Shown here: one piece after another, positions 7,947-15,918 of the stretch | Position numbering within the stretch: position 1 is the stretch's first letter | How the letters are laid out: every line of letters starts with the position of its first letter | Source of the DNA: Dehalococcoidia bacterium | GTDB lineage: Bacteria; Chloroflexota; Dehalococcoidia; E44-bin15 | Assembly (NCBI GenBank): GCA_041649635.1 | Contig: JBAZMV010000001.1 | Span: 716,244-780,243 of the forward strand | Reading direction: 5' to 3' | DNA length: 64,000 nucleotides | Notes under the pieces: generated by a model | Database searches by the model: none | Told to the model about the DNA's origin: nothing | What the model saw: only the letters and a program-made list of their open reading frames with translations | Program-made: the position numbers and the translations under genes

Positions 7947-8704
7947 ACACCTTCATCGATAAGCGGGAGATAGATTACTTATCATCGCGTACACAGGATT
8001 TGAAGAAATTCGATTCTAACCTTGATACGCGTCTCTCGGAAACCGGTATCGACGGGCTCAAGGTCTGGGAATACGGCAAGCTGCTAACGTCGATCGAGGA
8101 TTTTAAAGGACTGCGCGTTCTCGATGCCGGCCCCGGTGAAAGCACCTTCTGCCTGTACCTCAAGAGCCTGGGCGCCGACGTCGTCACCATCGACTATCCC
8201 CAGCCGTTCGCCCCCAACAAGGAGGGCTTTCGCGACAAGTGCTTCCGCAGCGACGTGGCCGTGCACTTCGGCTCCATGACGCATATGCCGTATAAAAGTA
8301 ATTCTTTCGACCTGGTGACCTGTACGTCGACGATAGAACATCTGGATACAGACCAGAAGTGGAAACCCATACCGCACGACGACTTCATCGAGGCCACGCT
8401 GCGAACACTTTCAGAGATGTGCCGCATCATCAAACCCGGCGGCTATCTTTACATCACCTCGGACGCTTACGACCCGGAGCGCCAGAAGACGGATAGCTGG
8501 GAGTTGAGCTTCATGTACAACGGCATCGGCGCGGCCTACAGTGTGTGCGACATCGGAAAGATATTCGTCGACACGATTGAGAAAGGCGGCCTGACCTTCG
8601 TCAACGGCCACGACTACGACCCCGATATCATCGTCAACGACCCGCAGCGCTGCAACTACCGCGGCCGCTACTTCACCACCTTCGCCGTCCTGGCACGAAA
8701 GTAA
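7922..8704 (+). CDS. class I SAM-dependent methyltransferase
   Basis: A 260-residue Methyltransf_11-type enzyme. Motif I is VLDAGPGES (about 62-70), the acidic ribose-binding residue sits in VVTIDYPQP, the next motif is VHFGSMTHMPYKSNSFDLVTC (post I/motif II), and IEHLDTD follows. The N-terminal 50 residues look helical. The substrate cannot be told. It overlaps the preceding small gene by 25 nt and is followed 27 bp downstream by a DR1 repeat in the same orientation. No ribosome binding site is obvious before the ATG at 7922, fitting translational coupling. Confidence 0.8.
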   Translation: MAAVRKSVNTFIDKREIDYLSSRTQDLKKFDSNLDTRLSETGIDGLKVWEYGKLLTSIEDFKGLRVLDAGPGESTFCLYLKSLGADVVTIDYPQPFAPNKEGFRDKCFRSDVAVHFGSMTHMPYKSNSFDLVTCTSTIEHLDTDQKWKPIPHDDFIEATLRTLSEMCRIIKPGGYLYITSDAYDPERQKTDSWELSFMYNGIGAAYSVCDIGKIFVDTIEKGGLTFVNGHDYDPDIIVNDPQRCNYRGRYFTTFAVLARK

Positions 8705-8730
8705 CTCGCAATATCGCATCGCCCCAATAG

Positions 8731-8825
8731 AAAGAGGTGCAGGAGATTTCTCTCCTGCCGGGGTATTAGGGGTGTCCCCTATTTCTTCAAATTTCCCCCA
8801 AGACTGGGGGATAAAGGGGGTTGAA
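8731..8825 (+). repeat. DR1 composite hairpin repeat, copy 2
   Basis: A full-length copy: GTGCAGGAGA...TCTCCTGC hairpin, AGGGGTGTCCCCT hairpin followed by an A/T-rich run, CCCCCAAGACTGGGGG hairpin, and terminal AAAGGGGGTTGA. It sits immediately behind the methyltransferase gene, in the same direction. The rest of the 228-bp gap up to 8933 holds only the leader of the Lrp gene. Confidence 0.85.
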
Positions 8826-8932
8826 TTAACCATCTTCGACGCTCCCGACTTACGTTCAACCTATCCAAAGGTATAGACTAAACCACACCATATTAAGTAA
8901 AATATGTCATTCGCTCTGATAGGGAGGACGCC

Positions 8933-9433
8933 ATGAAAAAGGCCGCCGGAACCAACGAAATATTCAAGATTCTAGAAGACGATGCTCGCAAGACGCCGGA
9001 GCAAATCGCGACTATGACCGGCATACCCGTCGCTGCGGTGAAAAAGGCCATCAAGCAGGCCGAGACCGGCCGCACTATCCTCAAATACAAGGCGGTCGTC
9101 AACTGGGACAAGCTGGGCGATGAACAGGTGCAGGCGCTGGTAGAGGTCAAGGTAACCCCCCAGCGCGACGTCGGCTTCGACGCCATCGCCGAGCGCATCT
9201 ACCGCTTCCCCGAGGCGCGCACGGTGTATCTGCTCTCCGGCACGTACGAGCTTCTGGTGATGGTAACGGGCAAGAGCATGCAGGAGGTGGCAGCCTTCAC
9301 CTCCAACAAGCTGGCTACCATCGAGGGAGTGCAGGGCACGGTTACGCACTTCCTCCTCAAGCGCTACAAGGAAGACGGCGAGATTCTATCAGGCGATGAG
9401 CGCCGCAAGAAGCGCGAGCCATTCATGCTGTAG
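8933..9433 (+). CDS. Lrp/AsnC family transcriptional regulator
   Basis: The 166-residue protein has an N-terminal AsnC-type helix-turn-helix (about 8-60: IFKILEDDARKTPEQIATMTG...) and a C-terminal RAM ligand-binding domain (about 70-145, with VEVKVTP and the GTYELLVMVTG segment). Such regulators sense amino acids and control their metabolism. A GGGAGG site precedes the ATG. It is followed after 29 nt by an aminotransferase on the same strand, so it probably regulates that gene or itself. It is slightly long, with a charged C-terminal tail rich in Arg and Lys. Confidence 0.88.
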   Translation: MKKAAGTNEIFKILEDDARKTPEQIATMTGIPVAAVKKAIKQAETGRTILKYKAVVNWDKLGDEQVQALVEVKVTPQRDVGFDAIAERIYRFPEARTVYLLSGTYELLVMVTGKSMQEVAAFTSNKLATIEGVQGTVTHFLLKRYKEDGEILSGDERRKKREPFML

Positions 9434-9462
9434 CCTGAAATACATATAAATGCGAGACTTTA

Positions 9463-10632
9463 ATGGTAAAACGTGATCCAATCTCTAAAAAAGTAAGGGC
9501 GCTTTCGCCCTCCGGTATAAGAAAATATTTCGACATCATCGCCGGCATGGACGATGTGATATCGCTCGGCGTGGGCGAGCCGGATTTTGTGACCCCATGG
9601 CATATCTGCGAGGCCGGCATCTGGGCGCTGGAGAAGGGCGACACGGCCTATACGTCGAACTACGGGCTCCTCGAGCTGAGAGAGGAGATCGCCCGCTATA
9701 TCGAGAACCGCTACGGGCTGACGTACGACCCGAAGACCGAGATACTGGTCACCGTGGGCGTGAGCGAGGGACTGGACCTCTCCATACGCGCCATCACCAA
9801 CCCGGGCGATGAGATAATCATCCCGGAGCCGACCTACGTGTCCTACAAGGCCTGCACCGTGCTCGCGGGCGGCGTCGACGTGCCGATACCGTCCAGCGCC
9901 GACAAGAATTTTGAGATGCGCGCCAGCGAGATAGAGAAGCGTATCACGAGAAAGACCAAGGCGATCCTGCTGGGATATCCCAACAATCCTACCGGCGCCA
10001 TCATGGAGCGCGATGAGCTATCCAAGATAGCCAAACTTGCGATAAAGAACGACCTCACGGTTATATCGGACGAGGTCTACGAGAGGCTGACCTACGGAGT
10101 CGAGCATGCTTCGATTGTTCCGCTGCCCAATATGCGCGACAGGTCGATACTGCTGGGCGGGTTCTCAAAGTCCTACGCCATGACGGGCTGGCGCATCGGC
10201 TGGGCCGCGGCCAACGCCGACATGATCGAATCGATGATGAAGATACACCAGTACACCATGCTCTGCGCCTCGGTCATAGCCCAGCGCGCCGCCCTGGAGG
10301 CGCTGCGCAACGGAGAGCCGCAGGTGCAGGAGATGCTGGCGGACTACGACAAGCGCCGCCGCGTCATCGTCAAAGGCCTGAACCGGATCGGCCTTAGCTG
10401 CTTTGAGCCGCGCGGCGCGTTCTACGCCTTCCCATCGATCAAGAAGACCGGTATGTCCTCCGACGAGTTCGCCGAGAAGCTGCTGCGGGAAAAGAAGGTG
10501 ATTGTAATCCCGGGCTCGGCCTTCGGCAAGTGCGGCGAGGGGCATGTACGCTGCTGCTATGCCACCTCCATGGAGGAGATAGAAGAGGCGCTGGAGCGCA
10601 TGGAGAGCTTTGTCAAGAAGCACCGCCCATGA
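9463..10632 (+). CDS. class I/II pyridoxal-phosphate aminotransferase
   Basis: A 389-residue fold-type I aminotransferase. It shows the GVGEPDF N-terminal motif, NPTGA (175-179), SDEVYE (202-207) and the PLP lysine Lys236 in GGFSKSYAMTGWRIG, with the C-terminal Arg in HVRCCYA. It resembles the aspartate/aromatic aminotransferases of archaea and Dehalococcoidia that are coupled to an Lrp-type gene. Substrate likely aspartate or an aromatic or branched amino acid; not resolvable here. The ribosome binding site is weak, suggesting coupling to the regulator gene. Confidence 0.9.
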   Translation: MVKRDPISKKVRALSPSGIRKYFDIIAGMDDVISLGVGEPDFVTPWHICEAGIWALEKGDTAYTSNYGLLELREEIARYIENRYGLTYDPKTEILVTVGVSEGLDLSIRAITNPGDEIIIPEPTYVSYKACTVLAGGVDVPIPSSADKNFEMRASEIEKRITRKTKAILLGYPNNPTGAIMERDELSKIAKLAIKNDLTVISDEVYERLTYGVEHASIVPLPNMRDRSILLGGFSKSYAMTGWRIGWAAANADMIESMMKIHQYTMLCASVIAQRAALEALRNGEPQVQEMLADYDKRRRVIVKGLNRIGLSCFEPRGAFYAFPSIKKTGMSSDEFAEKLLREKKVIVIPGSAFGKCGEGHVRCCYATSMEEIEEALERMESFVKKHRP

Positions 10633-10655
10633 TATAGTGGGTGCGGGAGCGCGTA

Positions 10656-11135
10656 TTGGGTACAAATATAGTCGGATATGTCTTTGTGGGGATTGGAGGC
10701 GCGGCCGCCGGTGCCGTCGCCACTCACTATATTGAAAAACTCCTCTTCAACCGCGGCCTCAAGAAGATGCAGGTCGTCTGGAAACATGAAGCAAAGGTTC
10801 AGAGCCTTCAACCGGTAAGGGATTACTTGGACAAGCTGAGCCTCCTCGTGGGAGCCGCGGAGCAGCAGGCCATCCTGGCCCGCACCAGCAAGAAGGGCAA
10901 CGCCGAGCTGAACCAGCTTATTATCGACAAGTTCCGCGAGGTGGAGGCCGCCGAGCCCGGCACCGATTTCAGCGTGGGCGATTCCTCCCTGGTCGAGCTG
11001 CTGCGCAACCTGCGCCTCGATAATAAAGAACATGTTATCTACATGAGCCCCAACCTGTGGTTCAGCCCCACATTCAAGGACCGCGTCCGCGAGGCCTACA
11101 AGCGGCTGGAATTTCTTGCGACGGAAATAGAATAG
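10656..11135 (+). CDS. single-pass membrane protein of unknown function
   Basis: The frame is open from GTG 10641, but GGGAG at 10645-10649 lies 6 nt before a TTG at 10656, which places the start right before a glycine/alanine-rich hydrophobic segment (residues about 4-24). The remaining 135 residues are soluble, helical and charged (KKMQVVWKHEAKV, ELNQLIIDKFREVEA, FKDRVREAYKRL). I do not recognise the family. It follows the aminotransferase by 23 nt and may share its transcript. Confidence 0.6.
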   Translation: MGTNIVGYVFVGIGGAAAGAVATHYIEKLLFNRGLKKMQVVWKHEAKVQSLQPVRDYLDKLSLLVGAAEQQAILARTSKKGNAELNQLIIDKFREVEAAEPGTDFSVGDSSLVELLRNLRLDNKEHVIYMSPNLWFSPTFKDRVREAYKRLEFLATEIE

Positions 11136-11214
11136 CGCTATCCGCCGGTATTCTGCGACGCCACGTCATTGCGAGCGGAGCGAATCGATCTTAACGTCTC
11201 TTGCCATATTTACT

Positions 11215-11273
11215 ACGAGATTGCCACGTCGCCATTCCATGGTAGTGATATATAGAATGTCTCCTCGTAATGA
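11215..11273. repeat. DR3 hairpin repeat, second copy
   Basis: GAGATTGCCACGTCGCCATTC ... CTCCTCGTAATGAC in the 247-bp gap between the membrane protein and the monophosphatase gene. The preceding stretch 11163-11213 (ACGTCATTGCGAGCGGAGCG...) is a further intergenic repeat of the same general type. Nothing coding is seen in the gap. Confidence 0.5.
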
Positions 11274-11285
11274 CAACCAAGAAAA

Positions 11286-11377
11286 AGTGGTGCCCTTCCG
11301 CGGAAGGAACGGGGGTTTGGGGGTGTCCCCCATTTTTATTTAAAAATCCCCCATGACTGGGGGATAAAGGGGGTTGA
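11286..11377 (+). repeat. DR1 composite hairpin repeat, copy 3
   Basis: Variant with CCTTCCGCGGAAGG as first hairpin, then GGGGGTGTCCCCC followed by ATTTTTATTT, then CCCCCATGACTGGGGG and AAAGGGGGTTGA. It occupies the space between two convergent genes and ends 5 bp from the monophosphatase stop codon, so it could act as terminator for the plus-strand transcript. Confidence 0.85.
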
Positions 11378-11382
11378 CCTAA

Positions 11383-12192
11383 CTATCCCCTCTTGGTAAC
11401 GGTATGGAGGAAATCGTCTGCTATCTTCCTGTTTGATACCAGGATGTCCTTCTTGTTGTAGGCGGCCGGTTCGCCGGTGAGCGTCCGGGCCACGCCGCCC
11501 GCCTCGCGCACCAGCAGGATGCCGCTGGCTATATCCCACGGGTAGAGGCTCACGTGGAAGTAAAGGTCCAGCCGGGCGCAGGCGGTATACGCGATGCCCA
11601 GCGCCGCCGAGCCCATGAGCCGCGTAGTGGTCACGTTCGACCATAGGTTGGAGTAGATATCGATATACTTTCTGCTGTTATCGGGGTTGTACCCCATATC
11701 GCAGGAGATGAGCGCCTCCGTCAGCGATGTGCGTTTGGTGACATAGATCGGCTCGCCGTTCAGATACGCCCCCTGTCCCTTCTCGGCATGGAACAGCTCG
11801 TCCCGCACCGGGTCGTATATCATGCCCATGACCACATCCTCGCCGTGCGCCAGCGCGATGCACACGCAGAAGTGCGGGATGCCGTAGGCGTAGTTGCGCG
11901 TCCCATCCAGCGGATCGACTATCCATTTATATGCAGACTTGCCTTTTATTTCTTTCGATTCTTCGCTGATGATGCCGAAATCGGGATATTCCTTGAGCAA
12001 CTGCTCCCTTATAGTCTTCTCGGCAAGAAGGTCGACATCGGTGACGATATTGTTCTTGCCCTCGCTCTTGAATGATATCTCCTTGCGCATGGCAAAGCGC
12101 GACATGATAATGGTTCCCGCGTCCGTGGCCGCCTGTCTGGCGACATCGAACGCGTTCTGGCGACTCTTCGATAACGGCAGTTCGCTCTTCAT
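11383..12192 (-). CDS. inositol monophosphatase family phosphatase
   Basis: The 269-residue protein carries the lithium-sensitive phosphatase motifs: Glu77-Glu78 in ISEES, WIVDPLDGTRNY (metal ligands Asp93, Asp96 and Thr98) and WDIASGILLVREAGG near the C-terminus. It would dephosphorylate inositol-1-phosphate or a related sugar phosphate with Mg2+. It starts 3 nt after the trpS stop codon and is therefore in one operon with it. Exact substrate (inositol, PAP, fructose-1,6-bisphosphate) is unclear. Confidence 0.9.
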   Translation of the reverse strand: MKSELPLSKSRQNAFDVARQAATDAGTIIMSRFAMRKEISFKSEGKNNIVTDVDLLAEKTIREQLLKEYPDFGIISEESKEIKGKSAYKWIVDPLDGTRNYAYGIPHFCVCIALAHGEDVVMGMIYDPVRDELFHAEKGQGAYLNGEPIYVTKRTSLTEALISCDMGYNPDNSRKYIDIYSNLWSNVTTTRLMGSAALGIAYTACARLDLYFHVSLYPWDIASGILLVREAGGVARTLTGEPAAYNKKDILVSNRKIADDFLHTVTKRG

Positions 12193-12195
12193 ACC

Positions 12196-13170
12196 CTACA
12201 GCAGACCCATCCTCTCTTTAACCTCTCGCAGCGTCTCCACGGCTATAGCCCGCGCCCGTTCCGCGCCGTCATTATACACCTTTACCACATAGTCCATATC
12301 GGCGGCAAGCTGCTCGCGTTTCTCGCGGAACGGCTTCAAAGCCTCGTTCACCGACTCGGCCAGTTGCACCTTGCAGTCCACGCAGCCACGCTTGGCCACC
12401 ACACATTCGGCGGCGATATTCTCGACTTCACCGGGATTGAAGAAATGATGCAGCTTCCAGATGTTGCAAATCTTTGGATTGCCGGGATCCTCCCTGCGCT
12501 TGCGGCCGGGGTCGGTATAAGCGCCCTTTATCTTCTTCAGCGTATCCTTGGGCGTAGCCGCCAGCTCGATATCGTTATTCAGGCTCTTGCTCATCTTGTT
12601 CACGCCGTCCAGCCCGACGATGAGCGGGGCCGTGGTCATCTTGGCCTGGGGCTCGGGAAAGGTGGGTTTGTAGAGGGTATTGAAGCGCCGCACGATCTCG
12701 CGGGCCAGTTCGAGGTGGGGCAACTGGTCTTCGCCGACGGGAACGACGTTGGCCTTATAAAGCAGGATGTCGGCGGTCATTAGGACGGGATAGCCGACGA
12801 GTCCGTAGTTGATGTTATCCGGCTGCTGCCGCGCCTTCTCTTTAAATGTGGCGACACGGGTGAGCCAGCCCAGCGGCGTAACCATGCCTAGGAGGGTGTA
12901 AAGCTCCATGACCTCCGGCACATGCGACTGCACGAACATGATGCTCTTCTTGGGATCGAGCCCGGCCGCCAGCCAGTCCAGCATCATCTCCTTGATGTTC
13001 TGCCTGAGTTGCTGCGGATCGTTGAGCGTGGTCAGCGCATGTATATCCACGATGCAGTAAACGCATTCATATTCTTTCTGCAGCGCTACGTAGTTCTGTA
13101 TAGCCCCGAGGTAGTTGCCGATGTGCTGCCGGCCCGTGGGCCTGGCACCGGAAAAGACGCGGCCTTTCAT
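12196..13170 (-). CDS. trpS: tryptophanyl-tRNA synthetase
   Basis: A 324-residue class I synthetase, normal bacterial TrpRS length. HIGN (16-19) replaces HIGH and KMSKS (192-196) is intact; GEDQLPHLELAREI is the family's substrate-region motif. A CVDCK segment near residue 270 is an extra Cys pair. It charges tRNA(Trp). AAGGAGG sits before the ATG. No T-box or trp attenuator is visible in the 148-bp upstream gap, which it shares with the accessory operon starting at 13320. Confidence 0.97.
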   Translation of the reverse strand: MKGRVFSGARPTGRQHIGNYLGAIQNYVALQKEYECVYCIVDIHALTTLNDPQQLRQNIKEMMLDWLAAGLDPKKSIMFVQSHVPEVMELYTLLGMVTPLGWLTRVATFKEKARQQPDNINYGLVGYPVLMTADILLYKANVVPVGEDQLPHLELAREIVRRFNTLYKPTFPEPQAKMTTAPLIVGLDGVNKMSKSLNNDIELAATPKDTLKKIKGAYTDPGRKRREDPGNPKICNIWKLHHFFNPGEVENIAAECVVAKRGCVDCKVQLAESVNEALKPFREKREQLAADMDYVVKVYNDGAERARAIAVETLREVKERMGLL

Positions 13171-13319
13171 CTTGCCTCCTTATACTTGGAGAAGAATAAC
13201 ATAAACGAAGGGAAAGGGGCAAGGCGAAGCAAAATCTTCTCCGCCAATCTTTACATTGACGTAAGAATTGTATAGTATTGTTGCATCAAATATCTACGCA
13301 GCGAAAGGGGTATCGTAAC

Positions 13320-14090
13320 ATGGCACCAAAAGAGATATTCCCCAATTCGACTGTGAAACAAGTCGTCTTCCAGATCAGATTCCCTAACCTATTCTATTTA
13401 GAAGACAAAATCGGCGATTTCCAGTTGAAAATCATGAGGGAATTCCCAGAATCTTCTATCTCGCACAGAAAAATATTTGCATGGGCAGATATTGGGCCAG
13501 GGGTAAAGCCGGCTGAAGTCGAAAGCCAAATCGAGAAAGAACCTCTTGGACAGAAGGTTTGGCAATTCAAATCACCCAATAAATATCAACTTAATATACA
13601 AAGCGGCTCGCTTGATATTTCCTCAAACTATCACAAAACTTACGATTTGGATGGAGGAAATAAGTTCAGAGATATAATAAAACTGGTTATGGACAATTTT
13701 CTTCAGACAATCTCATTACCCACCATCAATAGAATAGGACTAAGATATGTCGATGAATGTCCAATCCCTTCAAAAGACACGAAAGTATTTAAATCATGGT
13801 ATAACTCAGTCTTCCCCTTGGGCAGATTTAATTTATCAGATGCCCTAGAAATGGATTTTAAAACTTGTGTAAAAAGAGGGAACCATTATGTGCGCTATAT
13901 AGAATCCGTACAAAAGTCTCCAAAGGGAGAGGATATCTTAATTCTCGACTTTGATGGTTTCACTCATGGGATAGAACCGAAGCAATACCTTACGGTAACA
14001 GATAAACTGCACAAAACTATAGATACTGAATGGAGAAAAACTATCAAATCACCGGTTATAGACTATATGCGTATACCAAAGGAACAATAA
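13320..14090 (+). CDS. TIGR04255-type protein, first gene of an accessory operon
   Basis: The frame is open from 13278, but AAAGGGG at 13304-13310 points to the ATG at 13320, giving 256 residues that start MAPKEIFPNS. The early VVFQIRF strand and central NRIGLRYVDE motif fit the sporadically distributed TIGR04255 family, whose function is unknown and which occurs in genome islands. The gene is clearly richer in A and T than its neighbours and uses AAA, AAT and ATA codons freely, suggesting recent transfer. Two further small genes follow with a 1-nt gap and a 1-nt overlap, so all three should be co-translated. Confidence 0.65.
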   Translation: MAPKEIFPNSTVKQVVFQIRFPNLFYLEDKIGDFQLKIMREFPESSISHRKIFAWADIGPGVKPAEVESQIEKEPLGQKVWQFKSPNKYQLNIQSGSLDISSNYHKTYDLDGGNKFRDIIKLVMDNFLQTISLPTINRIGLRYVDECPIPSKDTKVFKSWYNSVFPLGRFNLSDALEMDFKTCVKRGNHYVRYIESVQKSPKGEDILILDFDGFTHGIEPKQYLTVTDKLHKTIDTEWRKTIKSPVIDYMRIPKEQ

Positions 14091-14091
14091 T

Positions 14092-14334
14092 ATGGAGACT
14101 GAAACCAAGAACTTCGATTATGACAGCTTTACACAAGACGCTACTGGAAGCTCTAAGCAAGATTATAAGATAATCTCCTTCCCCTTTGAGAAATACGAAA
14201 TAAAGGTGAAAGTAAGCCCTAGTAACGAGTTTATAGAAATCACTGAAGTCACAGTCAATAAAGACTTCTTATCACACAAACAGAGGTTAAATATTAGACA
14301 AAGCATCGATGTTGATAAGTACTATCGCGAGTAG
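14092..14334 (+). CDS. small acidic protein of the TIGR04255 accessory operon
   Basis: An 80-residue protein, acidic at the N-terminus (METETKNFDYDSF) and with alternating hydrophobic residues (KYEIKVKVSP, FIEITEVTV) that suggest a small beta sheet. I do not recognise it. It begins 1 nt after the stop of the TIGR04255 gene, and its own stop (14332-14334) shares its last G with the GTG start of the next gene. This tight packing suggests a fixed complex or an antitoxin-like partner; that is inference. Confidence 0.55.
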   Translation: METETKNFDYDSFTQDATGSSKQDYKIISFPFEKYEIKVKVSPSNEFIEITEVTVNKDFLSHKQRLNIRQSIDVDKYYRE

Positions 14335-14999
14335 TGAAGTTAAACATGTTTTACGAATCTCGAGAAAGTACAGATCAGTTCTTAAGGCTTGGAGACGTAG
14401 TAGAAGGATATGTTTCACCTTCAACAAAAATTATAGAGCCATTCCTGTCTTTTGAGCGAAAAATCTATCATAAATATCACATTGACATAGAGGTGCCAAA
14501 TTATTCCGTTGTCCTAACTCCATGTTGCTCAATTGAAGACCACATGATTAGCCTGACGCCTCTAATCCAACTGCGAAGCGACTTCTTAAGAAACAAGTAT
14601 TACACGGAAGACTTTACGAGAATAAATCGCTTGATCACTCCTAAGCTCGCCTTCCCGCCTGATGAATGGGAGAAAATGTCCACCGATGATAAGCTTGAGA
14701 TCGAATCAAGAGAAAGTAATTATGCTCTGTATAATATTTTTGTATATGCCCCAAATGAACTCTTTAGTCCTTATGAGCTACGGAGACAAGAAATAAAACA
14801 CTATATGATAGATTTTAGGAACATCCAAACATTAAAGTGTGATCTAATAAAAACAAAAGAACAACGCGAAAAAAGTGGAAAGGAAGAACTCCCTATCTTA
14901 AAATCAAAACGTTTGCAGCTCTCAGATTCTATTCGTAAAGAATTACGTGAGAAACTTTCATACTACTTCTGGAGATCTAATGACGTAAATACAGAATAA
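14334..14999 (+). CDS. uncharacterised protein of the TIGR04255 accessory operon
   Basis: A 221-residue AT-rich gene starting at GTG 14334, overlapping the previous stop codon by 1 nt. The N-terminal part contains QFLRLGDVVEGYV followed by VVLTPCCSIEDHMISLTPL; the short strand ending in a Cys pair resembles the S/T-x-S/T-C-D type motif of some uncharacterised accessory proteins, but I cannot name a family. The C-terminal third is helical and lysine-rich and ends in a Trp/Tyr cluster. No membrane segment. The operon ends here; the 256 bp to the next gene are AT-rich and empty of genes. Confidence 0.55.
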   Translation: MKLNMFYESRESTDQFLRLGDVVEGYVSPSTKIIEPFLSFERKIYHKYHIDIEVPNYSVVLTPCCSIEDHMISLTPLIQLRSDFLRNKYYTEDFTRINRLITPKLAFPPDEWEKMSTDDKLEIESRESNYALYNIFVYAPNELFSPYELRRQEIKHYMIDFRNIQTLKCDLIKTKEQREKSGKEELPILKSKRLQLSDSIRKELREKLSYYFWRSNDVNTE

Positions 15000-15231
15000 G
15001 TTCCAATACACACCTCATGTGCACTTGGCCCCACTATCTACAACAAATTACAAACTACCATCCGATTACTTTTTCCCCTTGCGTCCCCCTCCCCATTCCG
15101 CTATCCTTCTCTTAGATTCGAAATCAGTCTTCCGTTTTCCACTTCATTCCAGAAAACAATACCTTCTTGTTAAAAGCCTTTGAATATCAAATAATGATTA
15201 CAAGGTCTTTACAAATCCTTAACTTTGGCGA

Positions 15232-15240
15232 TGATATAAT
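15232..15240 (+). promoter_or_regulatory. extended -10 promoter of the two-component operon
   Basis: TGATATAAT at 15232-15240 is a perfect extended -10 box. A possible -35 (TTTACA, 15208-15213) is 21 nt away, too far to be convincing. Transcription would start about 9 nt before the response-regulator ATG. Confidence 0.5.
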
Positions 15241-15255
15241 CGGGGCGAGGAACTT

Positions 15256-15918
15256 ATGAGGATACTGGTAGTTGAAGACGAGAAAGACCTGGCCGAGGCC
15301 ATAGCCCTGGGACTGCAGAAGCAGGGCTACGCCGCCGACATCGCGCTCGACGGCGAGGAGGCGCTGACGATTCTGGAAGTAAACGCCTACGATCTCATCG
15401 TGCTCGACCTGAACCTTCCAAAAGTCGACGGTGTGGAAGTCTGCCGCCGCGTCCGGGCATCAGGGTCATCGATCGGGATCCTGATGCTCACCGCGCGCAC
15501 CAGCATCGATGACCGCGTGCTCGGTCTTGACCAGGGCGCCGACGACTACCTGGTCAAGCCGTTCCACTTCCCGGAGCTGCTGGCGCGGGTGCGCGCCATA
15601 CTGCGCAGGGAGGGAACGCCAAGGCCGACCATCCTGCGCGTGGGCGAGCTGGTGCTGGATCCTAACAACCTCAGGGTGCATTTCCAAGGCAGAGAGATTC
15701 AATTCACCACAAAAGAATTCTCCATACTGGAGTACCTGGCGCAAAACGCCGGGCGCATCGTCAGCCAGGAAGAGCTGCTGGAGCACGTATGGAACGACGA
15801 TGCCAATCAGTTCACGCAAACTATTAAGGTGCATATAAACAATATTCGAAAGAAACTCGGCGCGGCCGGCGCGGGGGACATGATAACTACGGTGAAGGGG
15901 AGGGGGTATATGCTATGA
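15256..15918 (+). CDS. OmpR/PhoB-family response regulator
   Basis: A 220-residue regulator: receiver domain (1-115) with acidic pocket EDE (8-10), phospho-acceptor Asp51, Thr79 and Lys101, then a winged-helix DNA-binding domain (about 127-220) ending VKGRGYML. GAGG lies before the ATG. The stop overlaps the kinase start (ATGA), so it works with that kinase. The signal and target genes are not evident; the small secreted protein gene at 17157 directly downstream is a candidate target. Confidence 0.95.
   Translation: MRILVVEDEKDLAEAIALGLQKQGYAADIALDGEEALTILEVNAYDLIVLDLNLPKVDGVEVCRRVRASGSSIGILMLTARTSIDDRVLGLDQGADDYLVKPFHFPELLARVRAILRREGTPRPTILRVGELVLDPNNLRVHFQGREIQFTTKEFSILEYLAQNAGRIVSQEELLEHVWNDDANQFTQTIKVHINNIRKKLGAAGAGDMITTVKGRGYML

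Noticed and set aside
13171..13319. T-box or attenuator upstream of trpS
   Set aside because: The gap is short, has no specifier stem, T-box sequence or terminator hairpin, and is shared with a divergent operon.
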